Assembly (NCBI RefSeq): GCF_003610465.1
Contig: NZ_RAQI01000001.1
Location: 682,001 to 746,000 of the forward strand
Length of the DNA: 64,000 bases
Direction of reading: 5' to 3'
Source of the DNA: Xenorhabdus ehlersii
GTDB taxonomy: Bacteria; Pseudomonadota; Gammaproteobacteria; Enterobacterales; Enterobacteriaceae
A program made the position numbers and the translations under genes. A model generated the notes under the pieces. That model saw only the letters and a list, made by a program, of their open reading frames with translations. It was not told the DNA's origin and did not search any database. Shown piece by piece: positions 32,929 to 44,600 of the stretch (position 1 is the stretch's first letter; the number at the start of each line of letters is the position of its first letter).

Positions 32929-35058
32929 ATGATGGGTGCTGCGATTGATAAGGACAATATATCTGCCGATACGGTGTCTTCTGCCCTTGACTGTTGTCAA
33001 TTATTGTTGCAGTTGATTAAAGGTGAAGCTCAAGAAACGCCTTCTTTATCCTCTGATAGCAAGCTGAAATTTGCAGTAAAAGAATACGGTAAAGTACATA
33101 ATGTTGATATGGCCTTATGCCGTTTAAAATTCCATAAGCTAACGCCAAAACAGCTACCTTTAGCCTTTCGAGATAAACAGGGAGGATTTGTTGTATTAGT
33201 ACGCCTTGCTCCTGATCAGGCTCTGATCCAGTCTCCTTATTCTGCTTCACCTGAAATACTTCCTATTGAGGAGCTTGAAGCCAGATGGAGTTGTGAAGTG
33301 ATCCAGTTGCGGGAAGGTTGCCACAGGTTCGATGTTTCCTGGTTTATTCCTGCCTTTATTCATCACCGCCACCTCCTCGGTGAGGTACTGATTTTCTCCC
33401 TGATGCTGCAACTACTCGCTCTTGTGGCGCCTTTGCTTTTTCAGGTAGTGATGGACAAGGTGTTGGTACACAGGGCATTGTCCACCTTGGATGTGCTGGT
33501 GATAGTGCTAATAGTGGTAGGGGTGTTCGAGGTGATACTCCGAGGGTTGCGTGAATACCTGTTTGCTCACACCGCTAACCGTATCGATATTGCCTTGGGC
33601 GTTAAACTATTCCGGCATTTGCTGGGTTTGCCTTTGCTCTACTTTAAGCACCGCCAGGTGGGCTCTATCATCACTCGGGTGCAAGAGCTTGACAGTATTC
33701 GTGACTTTTTGACTGGCTCTATGCTGACTTTGTGCGTGGATGTCGCCTTCACTTTTGTCTTCTTCGGGGTAATGGCCTGGCTGTCATTACCTCTGACTTG
33801 CGTGGTGCTGGCGTTATTACCCTTCTATTTCTTGTTGGCCTGGCTGAGTTCCAAACCGCTGCAACAGCGGATTGAACAGCAGTTCCAGACTGCGGCCTGC
33901 AATACCTCCTTTCTGAACGAATCTGTTAGCGGTGTCGAAACCATCAAGAGCCTGGCAGTGGAGCCAAATATGCAGCGACGTTGGGAGTCCCAGACTGCAA
34001 ATATGGTTGAAGCCAGTTTTCGTACTCAGGTTCTTAATAGTTTCGTCAGCCACGGGGTAATGTTGCTACAGAAGGTTACGAGTGTCGGGATTATCTGGTT
34101 AGGGGCGAATATGGTTATTGCTCTGGAGCTGACCATTGGTCAGCTAATCGCGTTCAATATGATGGTGTCACATATCAGTCAACCTATCGCTAAGCTGATT
34201 GACCTGTGGCAGCAGTTTGTCCTGACCAGAGTCGCTGTTGACAAACTGGGCGACATGCTCAACCTGCCTGTTGAGCAGACACAGGGGGATATTTATCCCC
34301 AGACGCCGCTCAACGGTGATTTACAGCTGCGTAATTTGGTGTTCCGTTATCAACCCGATCAAGAGCCTGTATTGAAAGGAATAACTCTGCATATCAGGGC
34401 TGGCGAGTCCTTGGGAATAGTCGGTCCTTCCGGTTCAGGAAAAAGTACCCTGGCCCGCTTGCTACAGAGACTTTATGCTCCAGATGGAGGAGAGATCTTG
34501 ATCGATGGCATGCCTCTACATCAACTAAATCCTACCTGCTTACGTAGCCAGATCGGGGTTGTGTTACAGGAGAATTACCTGTTCAACCGCAGTGTGCGCC
34601 ATAACATTGCACTCAAGAATCCCACTGCTTCGTTGGAGGAAGTGATAACAGCCGCCAAATTAGCAGGTGCTCATGATTTTGTCCTCCAGTTGCCTCTGGG
34701 TTATGACACTGTGTTGGCTGAAGCGGGTAGCTCTCTGTCCGGGGGGCAGCGCCAACGTATTGCTATCGCTCGGGCGCTGATGGCTAATCCCAAAATTTTG
34801 ATTTTTGACGAGGCGACAAGCGCCCTTGATGATGAGTCTCAAGCCCTAATCCAGGCCAATATGGCTGAGATTTCCCAGGGACGCACCGTTATCACCATTG
34901 CTCACCGCCTGTCTACGGTGCGTGATTGTGACCGCATAATCACTTTAGAACAGGGCCAGATCACTGAATCGGGCAGCCATCACCAGTTGCTGATTAAGGG
35001 AGGTTGCTACGCCAGACTATGGCAGTTGCAACAGGAATTACGGAAGGAGGTGGTGTGA
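32929..35058 (+). CDS. Type I secretion ABC transporter (RtxB/FitA-like), first subunit
   Basis: 709 aa inner-membrane ATPase. The N-terminal C39-like domain (1-~130) lacks a recognisable peptidase triad and probably acts as a substrate-docking domain, as in RTX exporters. Membrane helices occupy about 140-420 (RHLLGEVLIFSLMLQLLALV). The ATPase has Walker A GPSGSGKST, signature LSGGQRQR and Walker B ILIFDEATSALDD. It ends TGATG with the adaptor gene. With the second ABC subunit at 36443 it forms the ABC-MFP-ABC layout seen in RtxBDE and FitABC systems. Confidence 0.93.
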   Translation: MMGAAIDKDNISADTVSSALDCCQLLLQLIKGEAQETPSLSSDSKLKFAVKEYGKVHNVDMALCRLKFHKLTPKQLPLAFRDKQGGFVVLVRLAPDQALIQSPYSASPEILPIEELEARWSCEVIQLREGCHRFDVSWFIPAFIHHRHLLGEVLIFSLMLQLLALVAPLLFQVVMDKVLVHRALSTLDVLVIVLIVVGVFEVILRGLREYLFAHTANRIDIALGVKLFRHLLGLPLLYFKHRQVGSIITRVQELDSIRDFLTGSMLTLCVDVAFTFVFFGVMAWLSLPLTCVVLALLPFYFLLAWLSSKPLQQRIEQQFQTAACNTSFLNESVSGVETIKSLAVEPNMQRRWESQTANMVEASFRTQVLNSFVSHGVMLLQKVTSVGIIWLGANMVIALELTIGQLIAFNMMVSHISQPIAKLIDLWQQFVLTRVAVDKLGDMLNLPVEQTQGDIYPQTPLNGDLQLRNLVFRYQPDQEPVLKGITLHIRAGESLGIVGPSGSGKSTLARLLQRLYAPDGGEILIDGMPLHQLNPTCLRSQIGVVLQENYLFNRSVRHNIALKNPTASLEEVITAAKLAGAHDFVLQLPLGYDTVLAEAGSSLSGGQRQRIAIARALMANPKILIFDEATSALDDESQALIQANMAEISQGRTVITIAHRLSTVRDCDRIITLEQGQITESGSHHQLLIKGGCYARLWQLQQELRKEVV

Positions 35059-36443
35059 TGTCATTCAGGCACCTGAAAGCCGCACTTTTGGCCTGGCGTC
35101 AAGAACGTTATGCACCCAAGGCACCAAAGCGTACCCGTGACGAGTACGAGTTTCAACCCGGCTATCTGGAGATAGTTGAACGCCCTCCGGCACCTTGGGC
35201 AAGGCTCACTGCGGGGGCACTGACTCTGTTACTTCTAATCGCTTTGATCTGGTCGATTGTTGGTCGCCTGGATATCCATGCTAATGCTGTAGGGAAATTA
35301 CTTGTATCCAGCAATTCGAAGGTAATTCAGCCCTTTGAAGTCGGTGAAATTGCGGAGATATTGGTCCGCGACGGCCAGAGAGTAAAAACGGGGGATGTAC
35401 TTATCAAACTCAATACCATAGGCGTTGAAGCTGAATTGAAGGAGTTGCAGGAGCAGCTGAACTTCAAACAGTTGGAACAGGCGAGGTTACGGGCCCTGTT
35501 GACCGATACCCCTATTGAGAGTTTTGTGGTTCCGCAAAGTACGCCGCCAGCACAGGTCATGCAGGCGAGAGAGCATCTGGCGAGTACCTGGAAAGAAGTG
35601 ATTGCCAATCTAAACAGTCTGGATGGCGAAATGAAGGTTAACCAAGCGAACCAGTATGCTCGTCGTGCCGATATCTCTGCGTTGGAGGGTCTTGCAGCCA
35701 ATATCAAGGTGCGCCTTGAAGCGCACCGGATTCTGGCCACCAAGAAATTGCTATCAAAAGTTGAGCTACTGGGGCAAGAGAGAGAAAGGCTGGAGGTAGA
35801 GCGTTCCCTTTCTCAACAACATGCCGAATTGGCTGTCCTTGAAGAGCAATATCAGGGATTGCAGGAAAGCCGAGAGCGCTACCTGGCTAAGATCAACCGT
35901 GAATATTATGATCAGTTGAATGAAGCGCAGGCTGCAATTGCTGTTATGGCACAGCAATTAATTAAAACCCGCGAGAGGTTGCGATTGTATACTCTGCGGG
36001 CACCGGTCGATGGTGTGGTGCAGCAATTGGCGATCCACACGCTGGGGGGCGTAGTGCAATCGGCCCAACAACTGATGGTGATCGTACCTGATGATACGCG
36101 CTTTGAAGCCGAAGTGATGGTGTTGAACAAGGATGTGGGATTTGTGCACGCAGGTCAGCCGGTGGAAATTAAGGTCGATGCTTTCCCTTATACCCGTTAT
36201 GGCACCGTACGGGGCAAAGTGGCTCATGTCTCTAAGGATGCAGTTAAGGATGAGCAACTGGGGCTGGTATTCCCGGCACGGGTTAGAATGGAACGAACCT
36301 CTATCGCAGTGGATGGGCGTGAAGTCCCATTACAAGCAGGTATGAGTGTTACCGCCGAAATCCGTACCGGGGATAGACGGGTGATCGACTACCTGATCAG
36401 TCCGCTGCAACAGTACCAGTCCGAAGCATTGAAGGAACGATAA
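35058..36443 (+). CDS. HlyD-family periplasmic adaptor of the type I exporter
   Basis: 461 aa from ATG 35058, which overlaps the ABC stop (TGATG) and has the SD AAGGAGGTGG; a longer in-frame start at 35004 lies inside the ABC gene. N-terminal cytoplasmic part, one membrane helix (ARLTAGALTLLLLIALIWSI), a lipoyl-type half (NAVGKLLVSSNSKVIQPFEV), a long coiled coil (about 110-290, LKELQEQLNFKQLEQARLRA) and the second lipoyl half (LRAPVDGVVQQLAIHTLGGV). It links the inner-membrane ABC pair with a TolC-type channel, which is not encoded here. Confidence 0.92.
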   Translation: MSFRHLKAALLAWRQERYAPKAPKRTRDEYEFQPGYLEIVERPPAPWARLTAGALTLLLLIALIWSIVGRLDIHANAVGKLLVSSNSKVIQPFEVGEIAEILVRDGQRVKTGDVLIKLNTIGVEAELKELQEQLNFKQLEQARLRALLTDTPIESFVVPQSTPPAQVMQAREHLASTWKEVIANLNSLDGEMKVNQANQYARRADISALEGLAANIKVRLEAHRILATKKLLSKVELLGQERERLEVERSLSQQHAELAVLEEQYQGLQESRERYLAKINREYYDQLNEAQAAIAVMAQQLIKTRERLRLYTLRAPVDGVVQQLAIHTLGGVVQSAQQLMVIVPDDTRFEAEVMVLNKDVGFVHAGQPVEIKVDAFPYTRYGTVRGKVAHVSKDAVKDEQLGLVFPARVRMERTSIAVDGREVPLQAGMSVTAEIRTGDRRVIDYLISPLQQYQSEALKER

Positions 36444-38608
36444 TGCCAACTATTGAATCTACCCTATCAGAGCCATCTAACGGAGATGAGTCCACAGTAG
36501 TAGATAGTGGTCTTTTGGCTCTGGCCTACGCCGCCCGCCATTTCAATGTGGCGGTGGAGCCGAAGTTGTTGAGTCACCGTCTCGGGCGTACTCAGGGGAG
36601 CACAGACTACCAAGATCTTTGCCGTTGTGCCCAGTGGATCGGTTTGAGGGCTCGCTATATCACCACAGATATGAGCCGTCTCGAACATCTTTCCCTTCCT
36701 GTCTTACTGGATACAGAACAGGGTTGGTTAGTACTGGAAAGGGTTGAAGGTGAGTTTGTTGTCCTGTATCAGCCAAACGTGGGTAAAGAGAAGCACTATC
36801 CTCGGACTATTCTCGCCGACCATTGGCAAGGCAGGGTGGTGTTGCTGGCGGAAGCGACTGAACAACCGAAACGACAGAAGTTCGGCTTTGGCTGGTTTAT
36901 GCCTTCCATTCGTAAACATGCCGCCCAGTTCAGAAACGTTCTCCTCGTGTCTTTGATGCTACAGTTGATCGCCTTAGTCACCCCCATGTTGTTCGAGAAT
37001 GTGATCGATAGGGTTCTGGTCAGTCGCAGCTTGTCAAGTCTACAGGTGCTAGGATTTGCCATGCTTATCCTGGCCGTGTGCGAGCCAGTTTATAGTTTTC
37101 TCCGCTCCTGGCTGTTCGCTAACCTTGCCAGTAAAGTCAATGCTGAACTTTCCAGTCGTCTCTATCAGCACTTAATCGCCCTGCCAATGGACTATTTCCG
37201 GCAGCGTCAGACGGGAGAAATCATCGCCAGAGTGCGCGAAATGAGCCAGATACAACAGTTTCTTACCGGTTCGGCACTGACGATGGTACTGGATTTGGCT
37301 TTTGTCGGCTTGTTTGTGGCTGTGATGTTCTTCTATGCACCTGAGCTAACATGGTTGGTACTCGGCTCTCTGGTGCTCTATTTCCTGTTCTGGATGGTAG
37401 TTGGACCTGTGCTGCGTTCCCGTGTGTTGCGGGAATATGAGTTAAGGGCTGACAACACCGCTTTCCTGATCGAATCAGTTACCGGCATTGAAACGATTAA
37501 GACCAGTGCTACTGAGGCGGGTTTCTCGCGCCGTTGGGAGCACCAGCTATCTGCGTTTGTTCGTTCCTCGTTTCGCGCCAAAGTGGTAGGACTCCTCGCC
37601 GGACAAGGGATAGGGCTGATCCAGAAACTGACCTCCGCCCTGCTACTGTGGTGGGGAGCTATTATGGTGATGGAGGGAAAGCTCAGTCTGGGGGAGCTGG
37701 TGGCCTTTAATATGCTTTCTGAGCACGTTACCCAACCGATCCTGCGCTTAGCTCAGGTCTGGCAGGACTTTCAACACACTTTAATCTCACTGAACCGGCT
37801 CGGTGACATACTCGATGAAGAGGGAGAAAGCGGTAGCGGAGGTCTGGCTTCAATCCCCAGATTACAAGGTGGGGTGAGCTTCAGAGGTGTGCGCTTTCGC
37901 TACAATGAGGAAGGTCAGGAAGTATTACGTAACCTCAATATCGAAATGAGTCCCGGTGAATTTGTTGGTATTACAGGGCCATCAGGTTCGGGCAAATCCA
38001 CCCTGACGCGGTTGTTACAGCGCCTTTATATTCCCCAACACGGGCAAGTATTAGTGGATGGGATCGACCTGGCGATTGCAGATCCGGTGGAGCTGCGTCG
38101 CAACATGAGTGTCGTACCACAAGAGAGTTTACTGTTTTCAGGCTCTGTTGCAGAAAACATCCGCCAATGTCGGCCGCAATCCAGTGATGCTGAAGTTATT
38201 CAGGTAGCAACTTTGGCTGGGGCAGACGAATTTATTCGCAGCCTGCCACAAGGATATAACACCCAGGTTGGTGAGAAGGGCGTGCTCCTGTCTGGTGGAC
38301 AGCGTCAGCGCATCGCTCTGGCCAGAGCCTTGCTCACTAATCCCGGTATTTTGCTGCTGGATGAGGCCACAAGTGCCTTGGATTATGAATCGGAAGCGGC
38401 GGTGATAGCTAACTTGCAGCACATTGCTCAAGGCCGCACTGTGATCAGTGTTGCTCATCGCCTCAATACCTTGCGCCATGCTGATCGGATTTTGGTACTC
38501 GATCAGGGGCAAGTCGTTGAGCAGGGTAGCCACGAGCAATTGCTCGCCTTAGGTGGACTCTATGCCCGACTGTGGGCCTTGCAGATGAAAGAAAAAGTAA
38601 CCCCGTAA
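36443..38608 (+). CDS. Type I secretion ABC transporter (RtxE/FitC-like), second subunit
   Basis: 721 aa. The start overlaps the adaptor stop (TAATG). The N-terminal C39-like domain begins DSGLLALAYAARHFNVAVEP, with Ser/Gly where peptidases have Cys, so it is a non-cleaving CLD. Membrane helices at about 155-430, then Walker A GPSGSGKST, signature LSGGQRQR, Walker B ILLLDEATSALDY. It is diverged from the first ABC subunit, so the ABC dimer is probably a heterodimer. The toxin gene follows after 37 bp with the SD AAGGAG. Confidence 0.93.
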   Translation: MPTIESTLSEPSNGDESTVVDSGLLALAYAARHFNVAVEPKLLSHRLGRTQGSTDYQDLCRCAQWIGLRARYITTDMSRLEHLSLPVLLDTEQGWLVLERVEGEFVVLYQPNVGKEKHYPRTILADHWQGRVVLLAEATEQPKRQKFGFGWFMPSIRKHAAQFRNVLLVSLMLQLIALVTPMLFENVIDRVLVSRSLSSLQVLGFAMLILAVCEPVYSFLRSWLFANLASKVNAELSSRLYQHLIALPMDYFRQRQTGEIIARVREMSQIQQFLTGSALTMVLDLAFVGLFVAVMFFYAPELTWLVLGSLVLYFLFWMVVGPVLRSRVLREYELRADNTAFLIESVTGIETIKTSATEAGFSRRWEHQLSAFVRSSFRAKVVGLLAGQGIGLIQKLTSALLLWWGAIMVMEGKLSLGELVAFNMLSEHVTQPILRLAQVWQDFQHTLISLNRLGDILDEEGESGSGGLASIPRLQGGVSFRGVRFRYNEEGQEVLRNLNIEMSPGEFVGITGPSGSGKSTLTRLLQRLYIPQHGQVLVDGIDLAIADPVELRRNMSVVPQESLLFSGSVAENIRQCRPQSSDAEVIQVATLAGADEFIRSLPQGYNTQVGEKGVLLSGGQRQRIALARALLTNPGILLLDEATSALDYESEAAVIANLQHIAQGRTVISVAHRLNTLRHADRILVLDQGQVVEQGSHEQLLALGGLYARLWALQMKEKVTP

Positions 38609-38645
38609 AGATCATCAGTAGGATTTTTTTATAAGGAGAATTGCT

Positions 38646-41600
38646 ATGCCTAATAACAGCTACCAATCGCTGCTTGTGTCTGCTCAGGCGGTACCCCGTC
38701 AGGGTAGCGCTGATATCCAACAGTTTGCTATCAATCCTGAGTTATTTGCGAAATTCAATACTATCAGTGCCGAGACACTGGTTAGAGCAGGGCGACTCCC
38801 GGCAGAAGGAAATGCCAAATTGGTGAAAGTTAAGTCAGGCTTATATGAGATTGAATACGCTGATCGAAGCCCGAATGAGATAGCCGGGAGTGATGCTAAC
38901 AGCGTACCAGCCTATTTCCTTGGCTATAACGGTGCAAACCAGGCTAATACGTTGCCGGCCTATGTAGATATTCCCAAGCATACAATTCCGGGAAGTTTTC
39001 TGTTCACTGGATCGTTGTCAGGATGTTCACTGGTGGTGACCGATCTTGATGCTGATACTTACCGAGTCTATCACGACGGACGAGTCAACAGTTCGCTGCT
39101 ATACGATAACGTGGTCATGGCAGTGGATTTTAAGGATTATCAGGTAGCAAATACCGCTGAAGGTCTCGCCGCGGCATACATGCAATACGTTGAGGGTAAA
39201 TGGCAATTGGTGTTCCAGCGTCAGGAGTATCAGCGGGAAGGTCTGGATATCTGGCCGAAATTGCGTGGTGGTGAGGAACCAATATTGATTCAGGAGGCTG
39301 ACAGTCAAGCGACTGAGCGTAGCAAGGCCCAATTCTCCACTTATCGTGAGAAGATTCATCAAAAACTGAAAAAGGCGGCTGCACAGTTTGGCGTGTCAGT
39401 TGAAGGGATCTCTGATGGTATATATGAACAGGGAGAATTTTCTCCTCATCATCCAGCAATTGCTGCGTGGATTAGGTTGCGTGACCAGATTCAGGCTGCG
39501 ATCAGAACCGAAACTCAGCCGTTGGTGGATACCCGAAATACACTCTATGAGGATCGACGAAACACCAGAGACAGTTCTAAGATTGCTCAGATTGATGAAC
39601 AGATAAAGTATATCAATATCACGCTGGAGCACTACAAGGAGCAATACGATTCAGTCTTGCGTGAAGTGTTTTCCGTGGAACAAAGCTGGTTATGGCAGCA
39701 GATCAAGTCCAGAAACGGTATAGATGCAGTGGTGCGGATTGATGATACAGCTATCCAAGGCGGCGGGCAGGAACGCGATTATAACGTGGGCGAGCGTTAT
39801 GCTATTGCCGAAGCTTACCAGCGAAGTGGGCCGAGAAGTACTGAGTTTACCGATGGTTTACAGAGCTTTCAGGATATCACCATTCCAGGTTTTAACGATG
39901 GGATGTCAATTCTGGAGATGAAAAAACTGTTTCTTGATAGCCCGCTTACCCCTAAACAGCAGGGAGCCTTGAGTGGTCGTATCACTGAAGTTAGCCAGGC
40001 TGAATATATCGACAAAGTATTGAAGCAGACAGCGGTGTTCAGCGAGGACTTTCAGTATGCCGGTAGCAGCTTCAGTCGTCTGATACCACAAGATTTTTAT
40101 TTGTCGTTGGTTGGAGATGCATCTGGTGGTCGTTGTTATCCCCTGGTCAGGGCTATGGCGGTAGCACTAGCCAACGGTGGTGAAGCAAGTATCAATAGCT
40201 TGGTGGAAAAACTCTTTTTTGCCGCAGCCTCCCCTCAAGCTGGCAGTTCCACACTGCTAAAAAACAGTCTGGTAAGACTGCACTCCAATGTTGAGGCTAA
40301 CCAAGCGTCAAAAGCTCTGGAAGAGAAGGTTACCTTGTCTGAGGTTGTTTCTTTGTTGAAGGAAACGATGGGCACTTCGACGTTCGCCCTCAATACTCAA
40401 AACCATGCCATGATGGTGGGGAGCACTGTTGGAGCTAAAGGGCGTCGTTACTATTTCTATGATCCAAATTTCGGAATTTTTGCATTCGACAATTCGGGTA
40501 ACCTCTTACATGCTATGGAAAAACATTTAGTCAAACGTGGTTTGGCTGTTCACTATAGTGCGTTTGGTAGTAAGTCTGTCCCTACCTTCAATCTGGTGGA
40601 GATCGATCCCGCCAGGATGGCAAGAGTCCCTGTAGGCAATGGCTTAGATGTTGCTGACTTGATCCGTCCTGACGAACTTGCCACTGTGATAGAACAACGA
40701 CAGTGGGTCAAGCAAGCGGTCAATGCCGAAGTGAAAATTGCCGAGGATGCTCAGTTACGCACCACATTGGCTACCCTTGATGCTGAACAGTGGGGAGCAA
40801 AATTCGATAAGGCCATTACAGCGCTTACTCAGGAAAATAAGCTTGACCAGCGTTGGATGCCAGTCATTGGCAGTATTGAGGAACAGGGGGAAGGTCGTTA
40901 CAGTATCCAATTCATCAATCGCGATCACCTGGAGGAGACGCGTTTGGTGAGCAGCAACGATGCCACTTTTTTCAAATTCCGTCGTTTCGTTGATGAACAT
41001 ATCCTCACTCTGGGCAAGCATTTTAACCTTGAACGCGGCCAGTTACAGTTCAATGGAGTACACGGTGAGGCAGCTCCGATTGATGGGCTGAATGCTGGAT
41101 TTGCAGTGCAAACGCTAATCCAGTGGTTTGCCGACAAGAAGCGCAACGATGCGGCACATGGGAGTACTTCGCCTGATCTGGCCACCGCACTTAAAATCCA
41201 TAGTTACCTTAACTACGCCCAGATGATTCACGGAAACGTGAACGATGTCACCAACGTTATCAAGTTGGTGCGCACGGCGTTACGCGGTGAAGTGATGGTT
41301 GCGGAAACTTCGCTCAATCAGTTTTCTTCAACTCTGGCTCATACCGCCAATGAAGGCATAGGTGTGCTTCTTGGTGGTGCCTTGGTTGGGTTGGATGCCT
41401 ATGAGCTAGCCCATGCCGAAACGGATACACAGAAGGCCGTGTTCGGAACCCAGCTGGCATTCGATTCAGCCAGCTTCGTTACAGGTGCTGCCGGGGTTGG
41501 TGCCGGATTGGTTGGCGCCTCGACGGCCTCTGCTGTACTTGGTGGCGCAGGCGTGATCCTTGGCGGGCTCGCAGTGGGCTTTACTGCTCTGGCTCAAGCT

Positions 41601-44600
41601 TTTGGTGCCGTTGCTGAGGATGTCAAGGCGGTGGGTCGTTACTTCGATATGCTCGACAAGGCTTACAAGGGCAATGGCTATCGGTATGACAGCGAGAATA
41701 AAGTATTGATACCATTAGCCGGGGCTGTGATTAAGACTCTGGATCTGCGTAATAATCAGATTAATTTTGACAGTCAGTACATTTATCGCACCCATTCAGG
41801 TCCTACTGGTTCAGGGAAAATCAATTATTTCTTCTGGGTCGGTGATTTTCCAAAGATGGTTCATGACCGCAGCCAGGCGATAGAGGTACGTAGCGGAATT
41901 GGCTACAAGGATGCCTCTCATAAATTCGATCATAGTGACAGTAGCGTATTAATCCTGCCGGGGACACCTAAATCCTTCATCAGGTACGAATATATGCAAC
42001 TTCCTGGTGCAACAACGCGTCACGATACGGGTTTTGATGTTATTCGCAGACTTGAAGAGGATAAACGCTTCGATTACGATTTCTACATCTTCCCAGGTGA
42101 AGCGACGATCCGCAGGATCCATCAGGAGTATGTAGCAACGCCGATCGAAGTGGTGCTCGATCAACGCAACAGGAAACTGATAGTGCCTGAGCTCCCCAAG
42201 GAACTGCACGGCTATCTGCATTACGAAATCAAGGGGGTTGGTGGTGAATACCTGATCGGGTTGAATGAAGGCACCAGCGTGAAGCTCATCAGCGACGTCA
42301 CCAACGCGGATGGCAGTAGTAATGTACCGTCGCGCTGGATCATCGATAGCAGTCAGCTCGCCAGTGATACTATCAATGTCTCGAAAAACCGACTGGTAGT
42401 CGGTGGCGTAGTGGTCGAACTCGATCCCGCTCAGAACGATCAGGTATTGGTAGTCAACGGCAAAAATGAAGTTAGTAAAGTCGATTTTTCCAATCTGACA
42501 ACTCAGGTGATAAGCGAAGATGCGAACAAGTGGCAAATGCCCGGCCAGCAAATTGAGCAACACCTAAATGATCTGGCCAAAGCGCATCAGTTGCACGGAC
42601 AGTATGTAGTAGTAGAGAACTACAATCACAACGGGCATGATGTTGGCCGAGCTTTCTATGACGTCTCCAACAAGCGAATGCTGTTCACCGATACTCCTCA
42701 CGAACAAGCTAAACATGCCCAATTGGGTGCGGTGATGGGTGACCATGCTTATTTCTACGATGCCGATAATGCGGTAGCGTGGCGGGTAGATATAGCCACT
42801 GGACAAGTCAACGCGCAGTTTGAGCCATGGTTCAACCAGAATGCAGGCAAGATAAGTCGGTTATGGCAAGAAGGAGATGCAGTCTACTTGGCGCGCCGTT
42901 ATCAGTTGGAGGAGAGAGAAGCTGAGTTGAGTTACCGGATCGCCGGTGACCGAATGGAGTTAGTGAGTGTAGTGGGTGATGATGAGTTACTCCAGCTTTC
43001 CGCACGCACAGATCGGCATGGTGACGAACTTAAGACTGTACTTCGGGGTTACAAGAGCAATAGCACTCAACGTGAAACTTCGGTGTATACATTGGGTGAT
43101 CGGCTGATCGAACCGACCAGTGCCGAGTTGGTCACCATATTTGGTACGGATGCAGCCGGTGTGGCACACCGCTATTGGATACGTACCAGCGATGGAACAC
43201 TGATTAAACCGAATCTGGCACCACCGAAAGAACAAACCTTGTACTCTAAAGAGCACGAACAGACTCGCAGTGCCTGGCAGATCCCGGCTGACCTTGTGTT
43301 AGCGGGTAGTATTTCCCGTCCCGCTGGCACGGAAGTGTTTTTCTTCTACAGTAAAAAGCAGAATGCTTTGTTCCGTCAGGAAGGCCCGGGTCAGGCTGTT
43401 CTTGACGCTAATCAACCCACTGCTTTGCGTATCAACACACCACCGTTAGCCAACGTAGTTAACCTGAATGGTAGCCTGCTTGCCATCACTGAGGATGGAC
43501 GTGTAGCACAACTTGATGCATTGGGGCAACTTAACTACGAAGCAGTTAACGAGCATTGGCTCAAGGGACATCCCCACTGGTGGCAGGATCTGGCTAGTGT
43601 CACAAATGGCGGGGCCACTCTGGCGGTATTTGGAGTCAAGGGCACCGATGGCAAAAGCTTGTTGCCCGTGTGGTACCACAATGGACAAGTTGTGATGGCT
43701 TCAGCCATGCTACAGAGTAAGTCACTACAATTCCTGGGGTTCGAAGCTGATGGTACTTCTGCGCGTCTCTTTGAACCTGAAAGTGGTAAGCTATATCGCC
43801 AGCCAACTATGGCTACGAATGCATTGGCTGATGCTTTTGATTCCGGCTTCGTACTTAATGCTTCGGCACAACTTCCTGTTGCCAGTGAGTTGACACCTGA
43901 GTTGTCTCTTAAGGCGGCGCAACAGGTAGATGCTGGTATACGTCTGATCACAGTCAAGGGCGAGATCCTGATACGAGCTAATAACGGTGAATTGCGGTTA
44001 ATCGGTGTTGACAAAGATTGGCACCAGAATAATGTTGCTCATTTGTCACAGGCACTCACTGAACTTGCCAATCAGTGGCAGGCCAAAGGGGTTCTGACCT
44101 TGCAGAATAACAATATGCAAGATTGGTTTGATGTTGACAGCGGTCAGATATTTTCCGGGAATGGAATTCCTGCCTCAGGCAATTTGCGTTTTCTGGGAAT
44201 CGATGCCAAAAATAAGGCGGCGTATGTGTATAACCAACTGACTCAGGAGTTATACCAGAGTGATAGTAGTGGGGTAAAAATACTCAATAAATCCATTGGA
44301 ATAGAGCGAATCAATTCATCTCTATTACTCCAAGGAGGTGAGGCTAATGATAATCTAAAGTTGCCGATTATTGATGGTATCGATAGTCTGGTACTGTATG
44401 GTGGAGCCAATCACGATACCTATCGATTCAGTGAAGAGATGTGGACCCACTACCGTACGGTGATCATCGATAATGACGATCCGGAACAGTCTTTAGATCG
44501 TCTGATCTTACCGATAGCCAATCCGAAAAGTCTTCTCGTTAGCCGACACGATGACGACCTGATGTTGACCGACTCCGGCAATGGAACAGCATTGGTGGTG

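Noticed and set aside
39099..44014. Long antisense and shifted open frames within the toxin gene
   Set aside because: They have no SD, no recognisable domains and mirror the codon pattern of the plus-strand toxin frame, which has strong SD, operon context and domain motifs.
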